Source: Lingula anatina (Eukaryota > Brachiopoda > Lingulata > Lingulida > Lingulidae). From it: a stretch of DNA of 64,000 bases. Below, piece by piece: positions 23,884 to 34,773 of this stretch. The stretch's first letter is position 1, and each line of letters begins with the position of its first letter. Made by a program: the position numbers and the translations under genes. Below the pieces are notes generated by a model, which was not told where the DNA came from, did no database searches, and saw only the letters and a list, made by a program, of their open reading frames with translations. Where the stretch lies: assembly GCF_001039355.2 (NCBI RefSeq), contig NW_019775604.1, positions 98,306 through 162,305 of the forward strand, in the 5' to 3' direction.

Positions 23884-25914
23884 TTAATAGTGTTTAATTT
23901 TAGGATCCTTAACAGAATCCTCCATCAACATGCCATAGTTTTCTTCATTAATCTCCACAAATTTTTTCTCCATTTTGCTGAAGATATAGACATTTCCAGA
24001 GTGTATATCAAACCACAGAGCATGGAGTCTGACCTTTCCCGTCTGAAGCTTCTCCTTCAAGAATGGGTAGCTGGCAATGTTCTGTAGCTGGTTTAATGTG
24101 TTGATCTGCAACATAAAAATGACAATTCCTATAAATAAATAAATAAATAAATAAATAAACTTACACAAATCCATTAATTTATGAATACATATAAATAATA
24201 TGAATATGATAATAATAATTATAATATATAATTAGTTAAATATCTAAATATTCAATCAAACAAATGAATAAGACATAAATAAATCAGAATGAGTAAGGTA
24301 GAATCACTGTGAAATAAAAAGTCATCTAAATTTCATTATGTGTGAGGTTGGGATTGCTGAAGATGTAATAACTGGTAACTGAACAGAAAATTTCTTGTGG
24401 AGCTGACATCTATTTTGGTTTAGTAAAAACATGCACAAATCTATTTTGGTTTAGTAAAAACATGCACAAATAATCAAACAATGAATTTTTTCAGAATGAA
24501 ATGCAAATATGTATCATCATTCAACTTTAATATCAGCAAAATATAATTAAATGAATAAATGAAAATAAATAAAAATATTAACTTTTTTTCAAAATTAGCT
24601 TTGCTCTGAAACATGACATCTTAATTAATAACAAACCTGAGAAAATTTATCTACAATCCCAAAATTATTCTCGGGATCTATGAGTGCCTCTATGTTGTGC
24701 CTGGGTGTCTCTGCCTGGAAGGTGATGGGTTCTCTCCCCTTCATCTTCTCCCATTGTTCAAACTTTTGTACAGAGGAAGAGCCATGTCGCCTCAGCCAAA
24801 GCTGTAAGGCATCTCCATCATGGTGGTCTAGCTCATTCCTCATGGAGTATAAGAGATTCATGGCCTGTGGACACAATGCAACAGGATGAATTGATAATAT
24901 AGAGCTGATCAAACTAAACTTATTTGACATAAAACATTGGTTTCATTTCACATCTATTAAATTAAATACGTGTATGTTTGACTTGTGCTTTAACAGGTAG
25001 CATATATGGCCTACCTTACAATCGGAGTGTCCACAAACCACCACGTGCCTTATATCACCCATCTGGCACCCCAGAACCAGAGCCCCCGGTTCCGTGGTAG
25101 CGTTGTGCCAGCCTAAGCCTTTACTGTGGGGTACGAGGTTCCCCGCATTGCGAACCAAATACACGTCACCTACATCTGTCTGGCAGAAGCGTGTGGGAAG
25201 CACGCGGGCGTCCATGCAGGAGAAGACCACAGCAGTGGGCTGTAATAGGAGAGTGAGATACTTTGGAGAATATACAGTCTGACAGATACAGCTAAACAGT
25301 GAAGATTCTGCATTATGTTTAACTCTTTGGAGCTAGAAATTTTGTTTGAATAATTAAAAGTATGCTGAAATGAATATATATATACTGTACAATATGCTAC
25401 ATGCATAATTAAAATTATAATTTGTTGAGAAAATAAAATAACTGATAAATTTTTCTTTTAAAACTAGATCAGGCTACAATATAACTTCATGACTGCATGT
25501 GAACCCACATATGGGTGTGATTCATATATCATATCATAGAAGTAGCGAAATTATATGATCATACTTTGCAAGTGCACTGAAAGCATATATAATATATATT
25601 GTCATTGGGCTCTTTCCTTTAGACTTCATCAATTAATGTTGTTTCATTAAATTTTCAGATCAACCATGCATAGAATTACATGAAATGAAAGACTGCTTGA
25701 CCCAACAACAACCACAATATGTTTATGAATACATGTTCAATGTCATTTGGACACGCAACAAACACATTGGGGTCATCATAAATAATATGAATGACCGCAA
25801 ATAAAACCCAACCTGCGGATTAACCGTAACTTCTTTCAGTTTTTGGGTCATTTCATCCTTAATTGTGCTCCTGTATTTGAGGACGCCCTTTAGCAGTTTG
25901 TCGATCCCCGGCAT
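23884..25914 (-). CDS. Beta-class carbonic anhydrase, complete, four exons
   Basis: Exons 25813-25914, 25015-25239, 24637-24864 and 23884-24105 are all phase 0 with GT-AG borders and give 258 residues, the usual size of animal beta-carbonic anhydrases. The enzyme interconverts CO2 and bicarbonate using a zinc held by two Cys and one His. These are visible as Cys42 in SCMDARVLP, and His105 and Cys108 in CGHSDCK. Asp44 and Arg46 form the catalytic dyad. RNAGNLVP and TTEPGALVLGCQMGDIRHVVV are family core segments. The start MPGIDKLLKGVLKYR has no signal peptide; animal members are often mitochondrial, which is not settled by this sequence. It is head-to-head with the P450 gene across about 0.9 kb. 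No lesion was seen. Confidence 0.95.
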
Positions 25915-26810
25915 CCTGAATGAGACTGCTGCTTCAAAAAGTTCAGCGTCGGTAGTTTCTTCAGCTCTCCATGTGCAACTTTACAAGGTCAAGCTGTTCT
26001 TTTTTTTCGAATGATCTAAGCGGCCTAGTAAACAATCACTACGTACTACTCTCTACGCCAGGGTTCAGTGCCTCAAAAAGGTGATTGTGATCGATTTATA
26101 TACGAATAATATACACAAATGATAAGTGACGTGCTTGATTACCCTTAAAGCGCCGACGAGGTCTCGCACACTAGCTATAAAGCACTAGTTCTCGAGCACT
26201 AGCGCGCTTGAAGAAGCGACCCGCTGACTTCACAGCCGAAGAAGTTACAACAGCACTCGGCTACTGTTTACGTCTGGCTCCCCAAATCAGCTGTCCATCA
26301 TTGGGATTTCCTGTCGCCAAGGTCAGTGATAAGTATCTGTATAAGATTTAAAATATTTTGTTTCTTGGTTGTAGCAATGGCAGAACGAGCTTTCGACCTA
26401 ATACTTTTGATGGGGGAAGAGTAAATCTTATTCTATTAACACTAATAAGTTGCAGTGTTTCATATATCCACAGACATCCTTCCGTCATGGTTTTTGAAGT
26501 ATTTTGTTATCATGTATACCGTACGTTGCCAGCAAGTTTGAATTAGGGATAGTGAGTGTATTTATTGTTTTATTTAGGAATTATGTGTTGATCTTGGTTC
26601 CAGTTTTGTATTATGAGGATCTGTTTTTAAGGACGTACGTGACGGCTTAAAATGGTGATACAAAAGGTCACCATGACCTTTCGTGTAATTTCATGCTTAT
26701 TTCTTCTTTTTCAAGGCACAAGAAAGAAAATCAGACTTACAATTACGTCGAGTAAAAACTGCAAGCCAAGATTGACTTGAAGTCCATGTTACAAGGATAC
26801 TGTGGTAATC
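25915..26810. promoter_or_regulatory. Shared promoter region between carbonic anhydrase and P450
   Basis: The two starts are 896 bases apart and divergent. A TATA-like TATATAAA on the minus strand (complement at 26095-26102) could serve the carbonic anhydrase, and TATAAAG on the plus strand (26176-26182) the P450. A probable 5' UTR intron of the P450 runs from donor AAG|GTCAGT (26322) to acceptor TTTTCAAG (ending 26715). A repeated GCACTAG motif lies at about 26180-26212. These assignments rest on motif and position only. Confidence 0.4.
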
Positions 26811-29800
26811 ATGTTGTCACTTTTAAGCATCCTCATTGATCCAAGGACGTTTTGGACCTTGGCAATTCTGTTTGTGCTGTGGTTATTTAATAACTGGGTG
26901 TCGAGGAAGAAGTACAAGTTGCCCCCAGGGCCTACACCCTTCCCTCTGATTGGAAATTATCTAGGTAAATTTCATTATTAATATTTTATGTTTCAGTGAA
27001 TTAATAATACCGGTACTAGTATGGTACTGTACTTAATTTTTTCTTATTTTAATAAGTTTTAATTATATATTTTTATTTTATTTTTTCTTATTTATTTGTC
27101 TTTAAAGACAAATTGTCAACTGACAAATTTTCATTATATGTTGAATAGATTTAAGGAAACACCCTTACACTTACCAGTTGTTGGCAGAGTGGTCCAAACA
27201 ATATGGAGACATCATTTATGTTGAGATAGGTACAGTATGGGTTTTCTTCTATTCAAGGGAGAGCTAAATGATTTAATATGTACTTAAAATATTTTAATTT
27301 AGCGGATTAAAGAAAAGCCAGCATCACCATCATCATCATTATTGTGATTACAATTGCTATTATGTTTTGGCCCCCATGAAAATTTGAATGTTTGAAAAGC
27401 CAATTTTATTATACATTTTATTTTAAAGTAAGATTGAGAAAAGTTGTAGTATTGACAGAATATTATAATTAATATGTTAATATATATTTATTGGATGCAG
27501 GTCCTATGAAGTGTGTTGCATTAAATAGCTTCCCAGCCATACAAGAAGCTTATGTAAAACAGAAAGATATCTTTGCTGGGAGACCACAGGTGTACTCGGG
27601 TATGTTTTGGACCTGAGGGGGCGTTCAGACAAACTCATCATACTAGTTGGATTTTCACTTAAGAGCAGTCAACGTTAGCAGCTTTATTGTTTGACATACC
27701 TGTTCGACCATCAAGGGGACAATTGACTATGGTGCAAGTTAGGCTCTCAGAAGCTATTTTATTCGAGGGGGGTGTGTCAGACAATTAAGCTGATTTTACT
27801 GAATGCACTTTAGTGAGAATATATGGTTTTTAGTACATGGAAATGCCATGTTTCTGAATGTTTCTACCTCATCCAGTGAAACAGAATGAAGAATGAGAAT
27901 ACTTTTGTTACATGTACTAGTAAATATATTGAATTACAGAAAACTTTCAGTTCCACCTCCATCTTGAATGAATGCAGCCAGAAACATCTTGATTTCTGAC
28001 TGACTGAACTTTTCAAAAGTGAAAAAAAAATCATATGATAAAGATTTAAGTAAAAATGCATATGATTTTATTAGAATTATGCCCTCACCCCTTCAATCCT
28101 GTGACTGTCACATGCAAGCATTCCAGGGCACATAAATGTCATTGGTCTAAGAAAATCATTAAACAATTTTGTCATACATTTTATTTCAAGGTGAAGTGTT
28201 TTCTGATGGTGGCAAGAATATTTTGTTTGGGCAACCAGGCCCAACTTGGAATCTTCACCGTAAACTTGCGCTGAAAGCCATCAAGTAAGTCAGTTATTAC
28301 ACTACAGAATTCTGTCTTTCATCTCCCCTTTTAATTCAGCTTTTTGAGAGAGAGAGATAGAGAGAGAGAGAGAGATTTCATAATTGATACATTAATTATC
28401 AGGTGCTCCATTTCTTTACCAGATATATACAAGTATAAATGTTTGAGCCCAGGGTCCGTCTGTATATGTAGTTGAGTATATAGAATAACAAGTAGACTGT
28501 GCCATAAATCACTACGAATTCTCGCTGTAGAAATACATTTGCACATACATCTGATGAGTGACGATTGACTGAAGAATGATGAAGAATGACACCCAGAAGA
28601 AATGGCACAGGGAATTCATATCTCCCATTCATGACAGAAAAAGCTGGAATATGTGACCCAGTAATGTGACATCTTTTCAACGTGTTACATAAAAAAAATT
28701 AAATTAGTGAACCCTGCTTTATTGATTCAACACGTTAATGTTCTGTTTCTATATTATAGGAATTATGCCTCTGGTGATAAACTGGAGGACCTTGTCCACA
28801 CTGCTGTTGGGAGAATTGACAGTGTGCTGGAATCTGGTCCTATGGACCCCACACATATGATTGGGCTGGTGATGTTCAACATCATTAATGGGATTGTTTT
28901 TGGAAAGAGGTCAGTTAATTAATCTATTAATTTATTTATTATCACACAAGTATTTATTAAATTTGTTTATTTACTAATATATGGGAAGGGTAAGATACTT
29001 GTCATATGAGTAATCAAGTAATGTCAACAGATTTATGTAATCAACTCATTAATTAACTTAAAACAGATTTAAGTGTGTGTGGTACAATATATTCTGGTTA
29101 CAGGACTGATACTAAAATGTATAATCTAAAATTTTAACTTGACCATGTGTTTTGAATGAAAAGTGAGTGTTAAGCTACACCATTTGATTTTAGAAACCAT
29201 AGCTAAATATTTTTCATCACTTAACAGATTCCATATTTTTCAATCATTTCAGTTACGAGTATGACGACCCGGAATTTAAGTATCAGATGCAGATGATAGA
29301 TGAACTGCTGAGTTTGAATGTCAGTGGAGTTTGGTCCGACTACGTCCCGTTTCTCCAGTACCTGCCAGATTTCTTCAGTTCTCCCCACACAAGAAAGTCA
29401 ATGAACTTGACCAGGAAGTGGATGGGCTTTAATTACACCCAGTTCAAGAAGCACCAGGAAGAGTTCAACCCTGGTAAAGAATTTAAAGAGAAACTACAGG
29501 GTGGTCCAAAAAGAATTTAAATAAAAAGTACAGGATGGTCCAAAAATGTTTCCAAATTTGATACAGTAACATTTTCTATCAAAATGAAAACTTAACCAAT
29601 TTTTTTTTCATATACCTGTCATATAAGTTTTTCAGACGAGTAAGTTTTGTGTTGTGTAAGGTTTTTCCTTGTATACCATGATTTTTTGAGCCCAGATGAT
29701 TTTTTTAGATTATAATGTGCTTGATTGTTGCTCCTTTGCACTGAATAATTGTGGCTATTCCTGGGGTACAGCTAGCATGGCCAATTTAGCAAAATGCTAA

Positions 29801-32800
29801 AACTGCCTCAAATTGGCGAAAGAAAAAGGGCTTGATTTGACATGTTTTAGCCAAATTATAACCATTGGTAACAAATTGACAAAAATGTGGTGATTTAATT
29901 GGCTAAGCGAAAAAAATTGCTAGCGCTACCCCAGTATTCGCACACCGAAATTTGTGATGATATGAGGATAATACTTTATTAAGAACAACACAACCATAAG
30001 AGAGTATATACCTACCTTGCTGAATGTAAAAGATTATTTCAGCATCAAATTATTTTTACCATCGTTGAATCTAGTGAAGATATTAGTTCTCAAACTTCTG
30101 TTACCTGTGTGAGTAATGCAGTTTTATAAAGCATTTCATATTTCTGTAAGTTCAGATCTGTCACTTGCACGTACTTCATACAGTATTCTAAACATTTTTG
30201 GCCTAAGTATAAGCTCAGTCTCCCTATTAAATCTGACTTTGAAAATTAGTTTGCTTCTCTCTTCAGACAATGTGCGTGACTTGACGGATGAGTTGCTTTT
30301 CACAAAGAAACAAGCAGAAGATGAAGAGGACGAAAAGGTTCTTGGCTCACTGACAAATAGCCACATGGCCCAAACTGGACTAGATGTTTACACAGGTGAT
30401 TTTACCTGCCTGTATGCAGGACTGTTAAGGTGGCAGTGGCCACTGCTTCCTCACAGGTGCATGCTGAATATTCACTGGGTGTTGAAGTCTCTTTATTTGT
30501 TTGAAAACAAATTCCTCCCAGAACAGAATCAGTGAAATATATGTGAATGACTCTATGACCCTGTTAGAGGGTACATGTAGGAGAGAAATACAAGACTGCA
30601 TACTGTATATGTACTGTATCTGTGTGATTTGGATGACTGACAATCACATTACTGCCCTCCTTTTTTTCTTGGAGTTGGGGTTGGGGGGGGGACCTTAAAG
30701 TGAAACATGAAGGCAAGCTACTTGATTACATGTAAAGTTTTTTTTTCACCTATTTCAGCTGGTCTGGAGACCTCTATGTACACCCTGTTATGGACATTTT
30801 TGTACATGGCCACCAAACCTGAGTGCCAAGACAAGCTTCAAGAGGAAATAGACAGAGTTGTTGGTAGGATTTGGTATTTTTGAAAATAAATTAGTAGAAA
30901 GTATGAATATTAACGATGGAAAGTGTTTGCATAACATGGAAAAATAGCTTGCATTATGTCACCTTTGATAGTGGATCCCAATAGTGTACCAATTGTGGTT
31001 AGTATTATGATTTTCTCTGGTCTTAGACAAAATATTGCACGGCAGCATTAATTTTAATGAGCAGGGAAGTGTGTTAGACTTGCTCTTCTCCATGAATTAC
31101 ATGTCTCACAGAATTTGGTGCCAGGGCAGGTATTATAAAATGGACTTGTGTTTCCTAATGCAGGTAGAGACAGAAAACCCACGCTGCAGGATGGCAAGAG
31201 TCTGCTGTACTGCGAGGCGGTATTTGACGAGGTGCTCAGACTGGCCACAGTGGCTCCTCTTGGCTTGCCGCGAGTCACCACCAGTGATACTGTGTTAAGT
31301 GAGTGGAAATGTCTTACACCCCATTTCCATAGATTAGATCGACCTATTTTAGATCGACCTAACTCCCTGGGGGTTCACGCTAAATAGCTGTCAGCCGGGC
31401 GGACACGAAAGTTAATTACCCCTTACAGCTTGTAGTAGGCAGGGACAGACACTTAAGGGGGATTATCTGACAGTAATCTAGTGAGACTCCCCGCGGTGAT
31501 AGATCGATCTAATGTTGTGGGAATAGAGCCTTAAATTTAGATTTCTAAAATTTCATCATTTTCTAAGTCAAGTGAATGAAGAAAATTTAAGAAACTGTTG
31601 TTATTTAAAATAAAGATTAACCAGTATATATAATTTTTTTCATGGAGATTTTGAAGCTACCAGTATCTTGATGTCTGTCAGTCATATCGTATCTGGCCTG
31701 TCACTCTTAGCAACCCTCTAAAAGTCATATTTTTAAGAATTTGAACTTCATAATTAAAATCAGATAATCTACTATAAAGTTAAAACTTAAGCAACTAATC
31801 CACATCTTTCTTTTACATGTCCTTTGTTTACTTCAGTGGATATACTTAAAAGAGGGTATTAGATTTGTATTTTATTAATAATATTAATAATATTTTCTGA
31901 ATCTGGTGGCTGTGATCTCCAGCTGTGGTTTATATGACCTAACAATTGGGAAGACCCATGTATATATATGATTGGAAAGTAATATAAAATCATGATAACG
32001 AAACTGAAAATCTTTAAAAATAATAATAAGATAACAAACTAGGATGGTTATGATATTTCAGATGGCTATGAAATTCCCAAAGGAATGACAATTATCACCA
32101 ATCTCTGGGCCATGCACCATGATCCCAAGTATTGGGAGGAACCAATGGAGTTTAAACCCGAACGCTGGCTGGACGAGGTCACGGGACAGCGTGTTGGCAG
32201 GACAAGGGACAGCTACATGCCATTCTCTTCAGGTGAGAATATTTCCCTTAATTGTGATCTTATGTGTGTCCTGAGCCTCGGTTACACTCCCTTTGGGACC
32301 ACTTAGATTGCATTCACAACAGCAAATTAACTAGACTGCAGACTAGTAATGGTTGACCCATTTGAATGCTTGTTGTGTAATCCCCGCGGGGAATCTACTC
32401 AGTGTATTAGGAGATTAGATGGCAAGCTTTTAAGTGGGTTGCAATATTTCATCCGCAGACTAGTTCGTCCGCCGTTGTGAATGCGTCCTTGGAGAGTGAA
32501 TGTTTATCAACTCTAACTTGCCCCTTCAAAGTTGGAACTTTGACAGCATTTGATAGCATGAAATTCATATATTAGTGTTAATGAACTTTTAATATTGAAG
32601 CCTTTTCCTTTCATATTTGCATTAGTACACCAAAAATATTTCTACAGGCGGTTGCAAATCTGTTGTAAAAGCAGCTTCAGTGTATTAAGTTCAAGTAACA
32701 TGATCTCGAAAAGCAGAATTGACACTAAGTCTACAAAAATGTGTAACTGTAAATTAACAAGTTGTTTTTTATTCAACACACCCAAAACCTTCATGATTGG

Positions 32801-33067
32801 TAGCTTTGTTTTTTCTTAGAATAATTAAAGGGTATCATAAATTCTGATTCATAAATTGTAATCAGTATATGATTCATTATTTCAGGGCGTCGTTTCTGTG
32901 TTGGCAAGACCTTGGCGAGGCGGGAGATCAACCTGACCATAGCTACCTTCTTCCAGAAGTATCGTGTTTCACCACCAGAGGGAGTTACTTTGGACATGGC
33001 CGCCAAAGAACAACCGTTGACATGTTTTCCAAAACCATACAAGATAGTCATTCAAAAAAGAGGATAA
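26811..33067 (+). CDS. Cytochrome P450, clan 2 type, complete, eleven exons
   Basis: Exons: 26811-26964, 27149-27229, 27501-27599, 28191-28284, 28760-28909, 29253-29473, 30267-30395, 30759-30863, 31164-31298, 32062-32232, 32886-33067. All have GT-AG borders and consistent phases and total 1521 bases, giving 506 residues. It is a haem monooxygenase anchored in the endoplasmic reticulum by its N-terminal helix (about residues 12-28). Motifs in order: hinge LPPGPTPFPLIGN (37-49), I-helix AGLETS (310-315), ExxR as E367-VL-R370, PERW (422-425) and haem loop FSSGRRFCVGKTLA with ligand Cys451. The proline hinge and motif style fit clan 2 (CYP1/2/17-like); substrate and subfamily cannot be read from sequence alone. 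Introns 6, 9 and 10 carry MITEs. Confidence 0.95.
29761..29934. mobile_element. 174-bp MITE in P450 intron 6
   Basis: The element is bounded by CTGGGGTACAGCTAGCA and TGCTAGCGCTACCCCAG, an imperfect inverted repeat, and flanked on both sides by TATTC (29756-29760 and 29935-29939) as a 5-bp target duplication. The interior is AT-rich and non-coding. Confidence 0.75.
31316..31530. mobile_element. MITE in P450 intron 9
   Basis: The ends read CCCATTTCCATAGATTAGAT on the left and, as complement, GGCTCTATTCCCACAACATT at the right, each followed by TTAGATCGA-type sequence; the inverted repeats are imperfect. ACTCCCCGCGG sits just inside the right arm. This resembles the elements at 8658-8799 and 32320-32484. 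Confidence 0.55.
32320..32484. mobile_element. MITE in P450 intron 10
   Basis: Left GCATTCACAACAGC (with ACTAGACTGCAGAC further in) and right, as complement, GCATTCACAACGGC (with ACTAGTCTGCGGAT) form diverged inverted repeats of about 34 bases. The centre is AATCCCCGCGGGGAATC. Confidence 0.55.
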
Positions 33068-33841
33068 TTCTGACATCCTTGATCAATCTGATTAAAGTTA
33101 ATTGATGATGCGAAAAAAATAAACACGAGACTAAATTGGTTAGAAATGAGGCAGCCCCCCACCTTTTTTTTTTTTTTGTGAAATAAGAGGATTATATTCA
33201 ACTGATAAAGGTGGAAATATAAGTGGATTGTGTTTAACCAATAGTTTTTTGGCATGTTGTATTATAATCATGATAATGTTAATCCAGCAACTATTTGCTC
33301 ACTATTTTTGGTGAATATCTGATCTTATACACATACCCTCACTTATAGCTGTGCATCTAAGGCACTTACAGGTATATTTTCTTGATTGTTAAGGTTTCAG
33401 CTTTGATTAATATGAAGTTTATACAGTGTGTAGTAATTCACTATGTGGTATGGGAAGACTTAAGACTTGGCATTAAAAGAAAAGTCACATGTGAGTTTGT
33501 GTCAAGCCCAGTTCAGTAGATGGATACATCAAGATATATGTACTTGCCACCCTAATATATATGTAATATAAAATTAGATTAAGGCAGAGATTCTGTGCCT
33601 CTTGGAGTAGGCAGAGACAGCATGTCGTGAAAAACTAGTGATAATAATAGCTTCTTGCCATATAAAATATATTTTTCTTTTACATTTAACTTACTTTAAT
33701 ATTTACTTTTAAAGGGAACAATTTTTTAATGAACACATTCTAATGCTTTTAACTTTTATTGTTTAATACTCCATTTTAATTTTACTCTTGAGATGGTAGA
33801 TTAATCCATTACGTTTTTCATATGTACATTTGGATTGGTTG

Positions 33842-33847
33842 AATAAA
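33842..33847 (+). terminator. Candidate poly(A) signal of the P450 gene
   Basis: AATAAA lies 775 bases after the stop codon. An earlier AATAAA at 33118-33123 is an alternative. Neither is confirmed by a transcript end. Confidence 0.35.
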
Positions 33848-34339
33848 TATTAATATTTGAGATTTTAAGTGCTGTGGTTAGAAAATTTCCCATCGTGACA
33901 GTTTCTGAATTTTAGTCCAAGTATAGGTGGGATTCCCATGAAACTATAATGAAGTAAGTTCAACTTCTTGATCAAAAGTAAAATTTAAACCAAAACATGT
34001 TGGAGGCGTCAAGCTTCATAAAAATTGACATACAACGATTAACCAATCTAGTTCTGTATGATATTTGTCTAGATGCATATTCCTATATGCTATATAATGT
34101 ACAAGGTTGTTCTTTGTAGTGAAATTTTTTCTTCACAAATTGGAGGCTTTTTTCATTGGATTGACATCATATTAAGCATTCAAGAAGACGGAACAAACGA
34201 AACAATCTGATGAACTTCAAATGCCATCTTTATAAGCACCTTGCTTTGTTACCCATCAGTTACTGTAAAAACACCGAAGGCTTGAAATAATAACTGTTCA
34301 GAATTTTATAAAGCTTTTAAAAAAAAAGCACCAAAAGCC

Positions 34340-34345
34340 TTTATT
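34340..34345 (-). terminator. Candidate poly(A) signal of the 19-finger gene
   Basis: AATAAA is present on the minus strand (complement TTTATT), 430 bases beyond the stop at 34774. The two genes are tail-to-tail with about 500 bases between candidate signals. Confidence 0.35.
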
Positions 34346-34773
34346 AATTTTCACGATAGAATAAATTTCCCACGACGCACCTCATTTGCCCCTACGTGTA
34401 AAAAAAAGAATAAACAGGCCATCCTTATAAACACCTTCCATTATTATAGATCTATCAGTCACAGTAAAAGCACTGAGAAAGACTTTACATAATGACTGCT
34501 CAAAAATTTATACAGCTTAAAGAATACCTATAACTGTGATAAGATTGCTATAAATAATAACTGTTATAAATTGATAAGAAAAAAAAAAAAAAAAAAAAAA
34601 AACCCGAGCAAATAAACAATCAGCATAAAACTGCCAACCCAACTACCATGATGTGCATAATGTGTCCCTGTGCATTCAGAGATGAACGAGGCCAATTTTG
34701 TTGGGTATTTCATATAATTTGACTCCTTATAAATGCTATGTTCACAAGCACCTTTTTCTCTCATCTTTTAACT

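Noticed and set aside
29500-29560. Paired 'acagg(g/a)tggtccaaaaa' motifs in P450 intron 6
   Set aside because: They resemble mariner termini, but no inverted partner or transposase is visible, so this may be coincidence.
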